In this document: piece after piece, positions 10,664 to 22,146 of the stretch
Position numbering within the stretch: the first letter of the stretch is position 1
How the letters are laid out: every line of letters begins with the position of its first letter
Assembly (NCBI RefSeq): GCF_048544455.1
Contig: NC_133531.1
Location: 63,154,099 to 63,218,098, forward strand
Direction: 5' to 3'
Origin: Silene latifolia
Lineage: Eukaryota > Streptophyta > Magnoliopsida > Caryophyllales > Caryophyllaceae
Length of the DNA stretch: 64,000 nucleotides
Program-made: the position numbers and the translations under genes
Notes under the pieces: generated by a model
The model's input: only the letters and a program-made list of their open reading frames with translations
The model's database searches: none
Told to the model about the DNA's origin: nothing

Positions 10664-11002
10664 TGTAACACCCGCGAATTTCCCATTTTTAGCATTTGTG
10701 ATTTATTTAACCGTTCAATTTCTTTATTTATATTTTAAATTATTTAATTTAATTAATTTCGTGTTTAAATAATTTTCATAAAGATTACATTTTTATAAGC
10801 TGGTTTATATAAAAGTATATGTATATAGTCGGATATTAATAATAGGTGAAAATAATAATAATATTTCCGTCTTATGTTACCAACTAGCATAGACCGTCGT
10901 ATTTCATTTGAAAATCTTAACTAAACTCGGACCAACCGTATATCGACAACACATACCACCTACTCACCACACACTCTACATTTATATGTTGTTATTGTTG
11001 TT

Positions 11003-11252
<250 letters not shown>

Positions 11253-13225
11253 TCACGTGCCCCACCCGTCCCCCTCACTCTTTCTTCTTCTTCCTTTCTT
11301 TCGGATAAACAACAGCAACAACAACCATACTCAACCTCCATTTCCGACATCTTCAATCCCAGATTTCGACTCCATTTGTCCACATTTTCCTCTAATTTTT
11401 GTACCATTCTCTTCCTTTTTCCTTCCTCCTTCTTTCAAGGTAAGAAAGTTTCAGTTTTGTTGAGATTTCGAAAGTGCCGTCTTAAGACAACTCGGTTTTA
11501 TGACTCGAATAACCCGTTTTCTTACTTCTAGTTGACGAGCTTGAAGACCCGGAGGAAAGCTCGTGCTCTTTTGGACGTTTTCACTCGGAAATTTAAGAAG
11601 TTAAGGTAACGGTGATAGGTTACTCGACAAATGTCGAAATCTCTTGTTATTATGTCGTTTTGTGTGCTAAGTTCGCGTGTTGAATGTTTAGTTGCGGTAA
11701 AGTCTCAATCTTTATGGGGTTTAGCTTTATTTTCGTCTGAAAATGGTGTCTTAGCTGGGTAAGAGTTCAGCTTATTCGTATCCTGTACGTTGTCTTAAAA
11801 CGACTCGGTTTCGGGGCTACCTTAGGCGTGAATCAGAGTGCACTTATACTGTTTTGGGGTGGAAGTTAGGGTGGTGTGAATGGTGGTTGTGTGGGGGCTG
11901 CTCGTGGCTGCTTTAGGTTGTTTTGAATGCTAAATTTCGAGTCGGAAATACGCAGCTATCAGGCTGTTTTGAGTGGTTTATGGGAGGTTGTAATGGTCTA
12001 GCTCGGGACGGCAAAACTGAGTATATTTAGACAGAATTTGTTCATTTGTACATGTGGAATTATCGTCTTAATTTACGTTTCGTTCATACATATAAAACCC
12101 ATCTTAAACTTGTCTCATTTTGGTTGTTGTTACACGGTTTTGTTGGTGGCTGGTTGTACAGGTTTTGGTGGTTAGTTGTGGGTTGAATGGTGGTTGTTTT
12201 GGGGTGGAAATGGTGGCTGGTGGTGAGGCCGTGTAGGGCTAGATGTGGGTCGTGCGTGAGTGCTACCAAATGACAACCTTGAGTCATATTTATGGATCGT
12301 TTTGGCGCTAGTTTAGGTTATTTGAAATATTTTAATTTCCGTCTCATATTTTATATAACGTAATTCGTCAATATCGTTCTTTTACACATTTATTCAATTG
12401 GGCTCATTTGACTCTATGTATTGGGCTCTTTTGGTTTAGTTTGTTGGGCTCACTATAATTTATATGTCAGGCTTACTATATTTCTTTGTTGGGCTTGTTA
12501 TATTCCATGTGTTGAACTTCATATGACTCATTTGTTGGACTTCATATAACTTAATTGTTGAGTTTAACATGTCTTGATTGTTGGGCCGGACATGATTTGA
12601 TTATTGGGCTTAATGTGTCCCATTCTTTGGGTTTCTCATTGTTTGATTATTGGACATCTTATAGTTTGTTTAGTGGGCTCATAAATGAGTCACTTGGACT
12701 TGGTCACATTTTATTCCATAAATTTCACATAACGTAAATTATTCATTATCGCTTGTTATATTCTATTTAACCAGCATGTTAAATTATGAAGTGAAATATT
12801 TATTAAAATAATACATGTACGATATATTTATTATAAATAGTTACTTGTAGTGAGTCGTATTCTTGATAATGTCTAGTATTGTTCGGTTGTGAGAGTCTTG
12901 GTCCTATCGGATACTAGAGGTGAGCTATAAGCCCTCTAGTTGCGATATGATCGTCAGGGTTGATGTTCCCATCCGTACTTATGGTGAGATGTAAGCCATA
13001 AGTATGAATGCGACATTAGTGGTCCCATTTCATGTATTGTATGACTTTTGGCTTTCAAAGTTCATGGCTAAGGTTTCCATTCACATGTATTATGATGTAA
13101 TCTTGTTTATCCGTGTCATATGATATTCTATCGTGTTTATATTTATATAAACATTTTTACTCGTATTTGTGACCCAAGTGTGACGTTTTACATTGTGAGG
13201 CTACTTGACATTCCTTGTTTACCCT

Positions 13226-13375
13226 TTCAGACCTTTGGTTACGGTATGTGTGTCATGTTTCCGGATTGGGTTATCCTTCCGTCTCTTCGGACCTTTGGTT
13301 ACGGTATGTGTGCCACGTTTCTGATTTGGGGTTACTCGACCTTTGGTTACGGTCTGTGTGCCATGTTTCGAGTCT
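13226..13375. repeat. Three-copy tandem in the solo LTR
   Basis: The phrase GACCTTTGGTTACGGT(A/C)TGTGTG followed by CATGTTTC-like sequence recurs at about 13231, 13290 and 13339, with intervals near 60 and 49 bp. Confidence 0.8.
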
Positions 13376-14105
13376 TGGATGCGGATTGGTTACCGCATGT
13401 CGAATCGGGTGACGTCCATCCCGAGAGTCTGGATCCAGGTTTAGACTAGGACTGTATTATTATCGTCGTCTTACCAGGAGGTTGGAGTCTAGGTGGTTGT
13501 CTTGTGAGTTCATACTAAGTATATGTCTTACACTTGTTGAGTCAAGTCAATATGGATTGGTTGTCTTAGTTATTCTACTCTCTTGAATGCATATTTATTC
13601 TAATGCCTCATGCCTATCCCATTAGGAATTTATTATTCCTATCTCATCATGATTATCAATTATATCCCCTCGTTCATTATTGTTCAAATATGTTGTATGA
13701 TCAATATGTTTAATTAAGTGCTTGTTTACTTGTATTTCGACATATTGTGGCTAGGGGAGAACTTGAGTTACTCCCCACCGACCGTGGCGTTCATGTTTAC
13801 ATGAATGATGGGTGGTGAAGATGCTTACGTGGGGAAGACGTGTGGGCTAGCGAGAACTAAACCCTGGGACCTTAGTTTGCTAGTCTTGAAACCCCTTAAC
13901 TGTTTATTCGCGGGATATCTTTTCCCCGCTTTCTAGGCTTGGGTTGTAATAACCTAAGTTTGCCTATCGTTGTATTTGTTTCATTTCGTTAGTGGATCCC
14001 GCGTGTTAATCTTTAACTAGTAATAAAAAGTTTTAAAAATATCACAAATTTCCGCTTTAATTTATAGGTTATATTTTCCGCGTTATCGCGGGGTGTCACA
14101 GATAA

Positions 14106-17047
14106 AAATACCAAGCTTTTTCATAGGAAGGCTACGCAAAGAAGGCAACAGAACCATATAGGACAGCTTGTGGATGATGATGGCCGCGTGCGGGTTACTA
14201 ACTGTGCTATTGCTGAAGGTGCCTCGGCTTATTTCTCTAATTTATTTGAATCTTCGAGACCCACGGATCTTGCTGAGTTATTGAGCGGAGTTGAGGGTTG
14301 GGTTACGGAGCGAATGAACGACATTTTGTGAGCTGATTATAATGGGGAGGAGATTGTGGAAGCTTTAAATCAAATGAATCCGCTTAAAGCACCATGACCA
14401 GACGGTATGAATGCTCTATTTTTTCAAACATATTGGCATATAGTTGGTCCTTCTGTGATTCGTCAATGCTTGAGTATTTTAAATGGTGCGGCCTTTCCGA
14501 GCAATTTTAATAGAACCCATATTGTCCTAATTCCGAAGAAGAAGGCTCCGGATAAGATGGTGGATTTTAGGCCAATTAGTTTGTGTAATGTGGTTTATAA
14601 AATTGTTTCTAAGGTGTTGGCTAATAGATTAAAGCAATTCTTAGGAGATATTGTGTCAGAAAATCAAAGTGTTTTTACCCCGGGCCGTCTTATAACTGAT
14701 AATATTCTTCTTGCGTTTGAAAAGTTCCATCATATGAAGAATTATAGGGGGGTGGCGGCCATATGGCACTGAAGCTCGATATGTCAAAAGCGTACGATCG
14801 AGTGGAATGGGTGTTCTTGGAGAATGTTTTGCTAAGTATGGGCTTTGACGAGGCATGGGTAGACAGAGTGATGACTTGTGTACGGACTGTGACTTATGAG
14901 GTGGTGGTCAATGGCGAGCTGTCTATTCCTATTTGCCCAGGGAGAGGATTGAGACAGGGCGATCCGATGTCTCCTTATCTATTTATACTATGTGCTAAGG
15001 TCTTGTCAAGTATGGTGAGGCGAGCTGTGGAGATTGGATCTTTACATGGAATTCGTATTGCCTCTTCAGCACCTGTTATTTCTCATCTTCTGTTTGCAGA
15101 TGATAGTATCTTCTTTGTTAAGGCAGCTGAGTCAGAAGCTTTAAAAGACAAAGATATTTTAATGGAGTATGAGAGGGCTTCTGGGCAGGTTATTAATCTT
15201 GATAAAACGACGGCGTCCTTTAGCAAAGGAACGAGGGGAGTGAGGAAGGAACGAGTGGCAGCAGTGCTTGGGGTTAGGATAGTTGATGTCCAGGAACGCT
15301 ATTTAGGCCTGCCCACATTGGTTGGCCATTCGAAGCAGGTGATATCAAAAGTCATTCGGGACAAATTGACTAAGAAGTTGCAGGGATGGCGAAGTATGCT
15401 ATTCAGTAAGGCAGGACGGGAGATTATGATAAATGCAGTTGCCCAATCAATTCCGACATATGCCATGAGTGTCTTTAAGCTACCTGCTAATTTTTGCGAT
15501 AAATTACGTTCTTTAGTGACTAGCTTTTGGTGGGATGCGGAAGGGGGTAAGAGGAAGATGGCGTGGTTGGCTTGGGACCGCTTGTGTCTTCCAAAGTCGA
15601 GGGGAGGGCTCGGCTTTCGTGACTTTAATAAATTTAATAGTGCGTTACTTGGTAAGCAGGCTTGGCGGCTAATGTCTGAAAGTGCACCGCTGATGGTAAG
15701 GGTTTTGAAGGCCAAGTATTTTCCGTCGACTGGGTTTATGGATGCGGAACTTGGTGTGGCCCTTAGCTATACCTGGAGAAGCACTTGGGAGGCACGAGAT
15801 GTGATTAAATTAGGGGCAAGGAAGAGGATTGGAGACGAAATGGACACACGGGTTTGGACTGACCCTTGGTTGCCTGGGTTGGCGTCGAGGCGGGTATTAT
15901 CAGCTCGAGGAAACTCTAATATGGAGATGAGGGTTGCGGAATTGATGCTGCCATGTACTACTAGTTGGAATAATGAATTGATTCGATCGAATTTTCTTTC
16001 ATTCGAAGCGGATAATATTATCAATATCCGATTGAGTGCAAGTTTTGCTAAGGATGTGTGGTGTTGGGATTTGACAAGAGATGGCGAGTACTCGGTGAAG
16101 ACGGCTTATGGGGCATTGTCGAAGAACAATCTGATTATTCGAATGAGAAGTGGTTATGGAAGAAATTATGGAAAGTCCCGGTTTTACCCCGTATCAAGGT
16201 GTTTGTTTGGCAACTATGCAACGATGCTATTTCTACGAGAGTTAATATAGCTCGACGGATAAATGGGGTTGGTACTGATTGCCCTATTTGCGTGTGTAAT
16301 GTGGAGTCTAGTCTTCATGTTGTTCGAGATTGTAACTGGGTTCGAGGGAATATGGGAAGGGATGGGTTTGGATGTGATGTCGGGCATTGATTTCAATCGA
16401 GTAAGGTAATGGGTCGAAGCCATGATGAGGGAGTCGGGGATGAAGGAATGCGTAGAGCTAATGACGGGCTGTTGGGCGATATGGGAAATGCGAAACAAGG
16501 TGTTTTTGATGGGGTGCGGTGGAGTGTGGATGATGTATTGCGTAGAGTGAGGGAGCTTATTGATGAGATGAAAGGGTCGGTGGTAGGTGAGGAGGTGGTG
16601 CGTGAGGAGGAGACTCAAAAATGGCAAAAACCAAAGACGGGGTGGGTTAAGATCAATGTCGACGCGGGAAGAATGGAGGGTGTGGGGCTCGGTCTGGGTG
16701 CTGTGTGCCGTGACGATGAAGGGAGAGTGATGTGGGGTGTCACGGTTCAGAAGGAGGAGGTTCGGGAACGGGCAATGCTCAAGGCTGAAGCTGTGCTTAT
16801 GGGTCTTCACGAGGCTAAGAATATGGAATTGATGAAAGTGGTGATCGAAAGCGATTGTTTGACAATGATAGAAGACTTGCGCAAGCGGAAACGTGGCCGA
16901 AGTGATTTGTGTCTTATTTACGATGATATTTATTCGTTATGTACCCATTTTAACACTGTTGAATTTATCTATGTTAGGCGGTCTAGTAATAGGGTGGCCC
17001 ATGAACTTGCTCATGTAAGGCCTTGGTCGCTTGGTAGACGTATCTAG
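14106..17047 (+). pseudogene. LINE ORF2, 3' part: reverse transcriptase, zf-RVT and RNase H
   Basis: The protein continues after the solo LTR with FHRKATQRR. RT blocks follow: KAP-stop-PDG (normally KAPGPDG; a TGA replaces Gly), FRPISLCNVVYKI, then a frameshift near 14755. Next come LKLDMSKAYDRVEW, GLRQGDPMSPYLFIL, and FADDS at about 15095, the polymerase active site. The zf-RVT region includes WWDAEGGKRKMAWLAWD and GLGFRDFNKFNSALLGKQAWRL. A second frameshift lies between 16130 and 16390. An RNase H domain ends the protein (16640-17047): WVKINVDAG, the ESDC segment, and RVAHELAH. All catalytic motifs are recognisable, but the frame is broken at least four times. Confidence 0.88.
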
Positions 17048-17139
17048 GTCGATGTACTTCCGCTAAACATTGACGAGCTTGTCGCTTTTGATCGTGATAA
17101 TGATATATAATCCCGCTTGGGGTTCTTTCAAAAAAAAAA

Positions 17140-17273
17140 TACTATATTGTCAAACTAAAGTTACTAGTAATTAAACTAACATTCAAGTATAAGGCAAACC
17201 TCTACATTTACAATGAAATAAAGAAGGTTTAATTTTCATGAGAGTGTAAAATTTTTTAAATTAAAATGGTAAG
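17140..17273. other. Flank between LINE and Tat element
   Basis: The right LINE target duplication (to 17147) is followed by AT-rich host DNA. It ends with GTAAG (17269-17273), the left target duplication of the Tat element. Confidence 0.6.
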
Positions 17274-17864
17274 TGTTCCGGGTGTAATTCCAGAGCAGTT
17301 ACTTGTTACCACCCGTGCTTGTAGAATGACGTCCCTGATTGAATCCTCCTTTTGGTCTCCTGAAACAATGAACAAACTGAGGGCTCGGCTTTGGCCGAGC
17401 GTACTCACTCCGACGCTCAAGTCAGTGGACTTAAAGAGATAAGTTGTTGTTACTTGGCGAAGTATATTGTGTAGAGAGATAAGGAAGATATTACCAGATG
17501 AATAGTGATTCTTAGGTTAAATTGTGGATTCTTTCCTCAATGAGGGTTGAGGAGTATTTATAGACTTTCACCTTTTGTCACGTAGTGGCCAAGTGGCCAA
17601 GTGGCTAGCAGGTGGAAAGACCGTTCTACCCTCGGCCGAGGGGCCCATGGCAGGCCGGCGGGCCCTGTTGACTCGCCGCCGAGGGGTCTTGGATATGAGT
17701 TCGCGGATATGTGCCCCGGCTGGCTAGTTGTCCCAGCCGAGACCCAAGAGACAGGCCGATGGGATGCGTCGGTTAGGCTGTCTAAGTCGTTGACTTGCTT
17801 GTGGATATCTTTGACATTGCTCAATATGTTGACTAGGTCAGCGGGTGCAGAATATGCCCCATCA
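17274..17864 (-). repeat. 3' LTR of Tat element (left)
   Basis: It begins TGTTCCGGGTG and ends GCCCCATCA on the plus strand, and is the counterpart of 27450-28038. Differences include ACTGAGGG versus CCGGGG near 17376 and several single-base changes. Confidence 0.92.
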
Positions 17865-17878
17865 ATTTGCCCCCAGCG
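17865..17878 (-). other. Polypurine tract of the Tat element
   Basis: On the minus strand CGCTGGGGGCAAAT sits directly before the 3' LTR start, the expected site of plus-strand priming. Confidence 0.65.
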
Positions 17879-18338
17879 TAGTCTATGCCGTGGTATGGGC
17901 TCCGATGTGTGTTGAGCGTATATTCTGCGTAAGACAAAATCTTCTGCCCCGGCTTCTTCTACCTCGGCCGTACCATACCATATCCCCCCCTCCACATGGA
18001 TGTGTAAAGGGCATCCGATGTGGAAAAGAAAGTGACGCTGGCCGAGACCTGGGTTGAGAGTGCCGGTTGTTTTTGATTGCCCCCGGCCGGTGCTACCTAG
18101 CTTGGTTGATCATGTGGCCGGCGGAGAACAGATACTTAGGAATTTGTTGAGGAAGATGAATAGGCAAAGAGATATGAAGGGGCGTGTTGAAGACGCTTGG
18201 TCACTGTTTCATTGATTGACGTTCAACTGTTGCAACGATTGACATTCCGTGGTTGCATGTCTGACACGTGTCTGTTCGCTGATTGGCTGACGTTCCATGG
18301 GCTGTGCCCTGATTGGTCCTTCTTCATGGGCTTTCCCC
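17879..18338 (+). other. Spacer and putative promoter region of the antisense gene
   Basis: No coding frame is supported. The segment holds repeated GGCCG-rich words and CCTGATTGGTCC-like boxes (GATTGG, a CCAAT-type motif in reverse) at about 18279 and 18311, upstream of a TATA box at 18339. Confidence 0.45.
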
Positions 18339-18346
18339 TATAAATA
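18339..18346 (+). promoter_or_regulatory. TATA box of the antisense gene in the Tat element
   Basis: CTATAAATAGGG lies 190 bp upstream of the first ATG (18529), with CT-rich leader DNA between. It is oriented opposite to the element's own LTR promoter. Assigned by sequence and position. Confidence 0.6.
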
Positions 18347-18528
18347 GGGCAGTTAGTCCCTGAAATTGGCCACCAATTTCATTTTCTCTAAAATTTTCTT
18401 CTCTCTAAACTTTCAAGGGCTTCCTTCTCTTCTAATCTTTAGAGTCGTTACTTCGGCTGGTGCTTTTCTTCAAGGTAAACAAAAAAAATTTTCTCAATCT
18501 CTTATTTTGTTAAGTAATTGTTGCTACC

Positions 18529-21159
18529 ATGTCTTCTGCTGATGCCGGACCTAGTAACCGTGCGCCGGGGTTCCCCGTCGCGTCTTGATGAAGAGGAGGC
18601 AGCGGCCGCCGTCCCGTTAAGGTCCAGGGGGGTCCTAGGTCTCCTTCTCCCGAAGTTGACCCGAAAGTTTTGGAGGGTTGGGAGGATGATGACGGCGATG
18701 AAGACTTTGATGATGACGGTGAGGAAAGGATTCCTCCTGGTGATGAGAGGCCGCATCTCCTGGATCACGGCGAGGCTCGCATGACCGGTCTTGACCGTGC
18801 CTGGACCAATAAATTCGCGGTTGTTCGGTGGAACTCTTTTCGAGGGTCATTTCTCCTTTGGTGAGGGGTACAAAATTGTTATCCCTGAGGAGGGTCAGGC
18901 GGTCTGTTGCCCTCCCCCGGGTCATATCGGCGTATATATCAGGCACCTGGAGTATGGGCTCCAGTTTCCTTTGAATGAATACGTCACGACCATCATCAAA
19001 GCTATGAACGTCGCTGTGGCTCAACTGAATCCGTTGGCCATTAGGACGATAGTTGGCTTTGTGTGGCTCTGTCTCTTTAAGGGGGAGGTCCCTACAGTTA
19101 ACCTATTCCGCCGGCTCCATCATCTTCGCCATCGACCCCGGTAAAGTGGGGTGGTACGGCGTGCAGATGGAGTCGGGCTACATTTCCGTTGATAAGCTTT
19201 CCTCCCGCAAGGACCGGAAAGAGCGGTGGGTGTACGTTAAGGTGTCGGATGACTATCCGCACGCCCGGTCCTTCCAGCACCAAGTCAACTTGCGGTGCGA
19301 GAGTAAGGGGGAGCGTGAAAAATGGGTCTCCCGGAGTAAGCTCAAGATGGACGCCAGTAGGGTTCCTCTTAATGCGGATGAGGAGCGGGCGATGCAGCTG
19401 TTTGATGCTGAGAAGGGATGGGTGCCCCCGACTCAGATTATTCTTCAGGATGAGTTGCTTTGCCGCGTCGGCCTCATACCGGCCCTCAACCAGGGTGAGT
19501 AGGGTCGGTGTGAGGCCCATCTTTGCCTGTTATGCTCCTGTTTTTAGAGCTTTGTTTTACTTCTTTTATGTAACTCTTGTCTGGTTTCTTGCAGACCGGT
19601 TTGGCCAGGATCTGTCTGAGGGGACCTTGAAGAGGTTAGGGCTTGATAAGGACGGGAAGGTCGTTCAGCGGCATCCTCAGGCTGACGCGCATGATCGTAG
19701 ACTGGCTCCCAACGAACTCATGGACAAGCAGCTGAAGGCACTGGATCCGACGGTGGCTCAAGCACGGGTTCTCGGAGGCGTGCCGAAGAGAAAACCAAAG
19801 GCAGCGTCCAGGTCGGCGACGACGTCGATCCCAACTCCCTCTTCAACCTCAACAGTCCAGAAGGAGCATGTGGAGGTCGTCGATATTACCGCGGAGGTGG
19901 TGACCGTTGCGAAGGGCCCTCCTCCTCCAAAGATAAGAAAAGAGCCGCTGCCGGCTTCTACCGTTGCCGGGGAAAAGAATGATTCATCCGGTCCTTTATT
20001 CAAGAAGGTCCAGACTGGTACGGACCTAACCTGTGGTTCAGACTTAGCTGGTTCATTATGCATTCCCGATGATAGACTCTCTGATGTGTCAATGAACGTT
20101 GACATGGATGCGCTGTGTGAATTTTTTGTAGATCCCCCGTCGGCAGCCGCCGTTCTCACTGAGCGGCAATTAGAGAAGCAGCCTGAGAAGGCGGGTGATA
20201 GAAATGTCACCGTGGACTCCTTACTCCAGAAGGTTCCCCCCGCCGAGCTTGTGGCAGAGGGTACGAGAATATACAAGAGGCTGGCGAAGTGGACTCAACT
20301 AGCTGGCTCCCACATTATGGAGCAAGAAAAGGCTATGGCCCAAGCTGGGTCATTGATCGAACGGCTTAAGCTTGATCTTTCCGCTGCAAAGGGGGAAGCC
20401 GGGAAGGCTAAGCTTGACCTCCTTGCTGCACAAAAGCGTGTGGAGGAAGCTGAGAAGCTGCTATTGGCCGAGAGGGCCAAAGTTGAGGCTGCTGATGCCA
20501 CCTATGCCAAGCTGCTGGAGGAGCGGGACAGGTATAAGGGCGGTTACGACGCCGTTGTTGCCAAGAGGGAAGAATGGAAGGATCTGTATTTGTCTCAGTC
20601 GGAGGCACATAGGGGCACAAGGGATATCCTTGCCCAAAGGGAGAAAGATATCGAAATGCTTCAAACCGAGATCATCCCTAACATGTGCGCTCAATTCCGG
20701 GATCGGGCCGAGGAAGCGACTAGGGAGGCAATCAAGAAGCTCATTCCTGAAGGCTCCTTCCCGTGGCAAGAATTTGACCAGCTTCTGGATGAGATGGCCG
20801 ATGCTGCGGAAAAAGCGGCTGCGGAAAAGGCGGAGGAGGCGAAGGCGGCTCAGATAGCTGAGGCCAAGGCGGCCTACGATGCAAAGGTGAAGGAGGCCAA
20901 AGAGGAGGCTGAGAGGCTAAAGGCACGTGAAAATGACGAGCTTTCCTCCGGGCCGGCCACCGAAGATGATCTTCTTCGCCGCCGATGGTGGGCAAAGAAC
21001 AAGCGTAGGGAGACGGGCGGTCGTCACCAGACTCACCCGGCATCTCGGATAGCTTTAGCTGTTCGGGGGCCAACTATTGAGCCTTTCCTCCCTGCCATCT
21101 TTTGGCGCTTCAAATGTCATGTCTGTAACCTTTTGCTTTTCTTTTCCTTGTTTTTGTAA
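18529..21159 (+). pseudogene. Antisense extra gene of the Tat element (putative gypsy-type transposon domain, spliced, coiled-coil tail)
   Basis: It starts at ATG 18529 (MSSADAGPSNRAPG) behind a TATA box. Exon 1 runs to 19494. The intron is 19495-19594: donor GTGAGT, acceptor TTCTTGCAG, 100 bp. It restores the frame across the junction (Asp codon split 1/2). Exon 2 runs from 19595 to about 21159. Exon 1 carries an acidic stretch, then a segment (EGHFSFGEGYKIVIPEEG; VYIRHLEYGLQFPLNEYV) typical of the domain called putative gypsy type transposon in Pfam. Exon 2 ends in a long Ala/Glu/Lys coiled coil (about 20300-20940). Exon 1 has frameshifts near 18580, 18620, 18815 and 19115; exon 2 is open. 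No known catalytic motif is seen, and the function is unknown. Such antisense ORFs are reported in some Tat elements. Confidence 0.75.
19495..19594 (+). other. Predicted spliceosomal intron in the antisense gene
   Basis: The donor context is CCAGG/GTGAGT, and a T-rich 3' end leads to TTTCTTGCAG/AC. The intron separates two segments that read as one protein only when it is removed. Retained, it brings in a stop (TAG at 19501) in the upstream frame. Confidence 0.75.
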
Positions 21160-21486
21160 AACTTTGGTAGGTTGCGTTTTGGCTTATCCCTATGGGGACG
21201 GCCGTCGTCTGTATTCTTCTCATTTGTAACCTGTTATCATTTTTAATAAGAGTTTGCTTATTTTGCCTCTGGCTTGGCCGAGGTCTTCTCTTGTCTTCTT
21301 GCGTTATTAATTGAGCGCTTTTTTTCATTTTTACCTTCAACTTGGCCGAGGCAGCTAGAATGCGTATCTCAACTGCGTTTAACGTCTTTTTCTTGAACAT
21401 GTTAGCATGTTGGTCGCTTCCTCTTTCACTCTCGGTCTAGCCGAGGCGTCGGAATTGCGCTTCCCAACCGCCGTTGTGAACATGTC
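21160..21486. other. 3' end of the antisense gene and spacer
   Basis: T-rich DNA contains AATAAG (21244), a possible poly(A) signal for the antisense gene. Scattered copies of TGGCCGAGGC recur. No other gene is seen. Confidence 0.4.
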
Positions 21487-21722
21487 AGCGTATCGACCGT
21501 TGTGTCCTCTGCCAGGCCTTCGGTTGGCCGAGGCGACTAGAGGTTACGGCGCGACAGCGTATGTTAGCGTATCGACCGTTGTGTCCTCTGCCAGGCCTTC
21601 GGTTGGCCGAGGCGACTAGAGGTTACGGCGCGACAGCGTATGTTAGCGTATCGACCGTTGTGTCCCATGCCAGGCCTTTGGTCGGCCGAGGCGACTAGAG
21701 GTTACAGCGCGACAGCGTTCGT
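21487..21722. repeat. Three 79-bp tandem repeats
   Basis: Units start AGCGTATCGACCGTTGTGTC at 21487, 21566 and 21645. The first two are nearly identical and the third diverges at a few bases. Each contains TTGGCCGAGGCGACTAGAGG. They lie in the spacer between the ends of the converging pol and antisense genes. Confidence 0.9.
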
Positions 21723-21906
21723 ATCTGTCAACTGCACTGGTAGTGACTGTCGTGGCGTCTACTTCCTGGTAGTGACTGCAGTGGCGTCTACTTCTTGGTA
21801 GTGACTATGGGGGGGAAATGAACACTTTGATGGAAAACTTGGACGATTCTTCATTAGATATAAACATGCGTCGGGGTGCCCACAGTTGTCTTGGGCACCT
21901 CCGCCG

Positions 21907-22146
21907 CTATACAAAATATTTCCTGAGATTGTCAGTGTTCCAATGGCTCATCAAAGGCACACCCTCCATGTCTGTCAGCCGGTATGTACCCGGCCTCATT
22001 TCTTCAACCACTTTGTAGGGACCTTCCCAGTTAGCCATCAGTTTACCATGAATGTTCCCTTTGTTGGTGGCGGCTGACTTTCTTAGGACTAGATCTCCTA
22101 CTTTTAGGTCCCTTTTGTGGACTCTTCGGTTGTATGCTATTCTCAT
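21907..22146 (-). pseudogene. Tat integrase C-terminal segment (frameshifted from pol)
   Basis: The segment reads RRVHKRDLKVGDLVLRKS, then GKLMANWEGPYKVVEEM, ending NLRKYFV-stop. It is the integrase C-terminal DNA-binding fold that ends gypsy pol (GDLVLR...WEGPY). It is out of frame with the main pol segment and overlaps its tail, so one indel near 22150-22200 separates them. Confidence 0.8.

Noticed and set aside
17558-18057. Frames in and next to the left Tat LTR
   Set aside because: Most of this DNA is LTR, and the same frames recur in the right LTR; LTRs are noncoding here.
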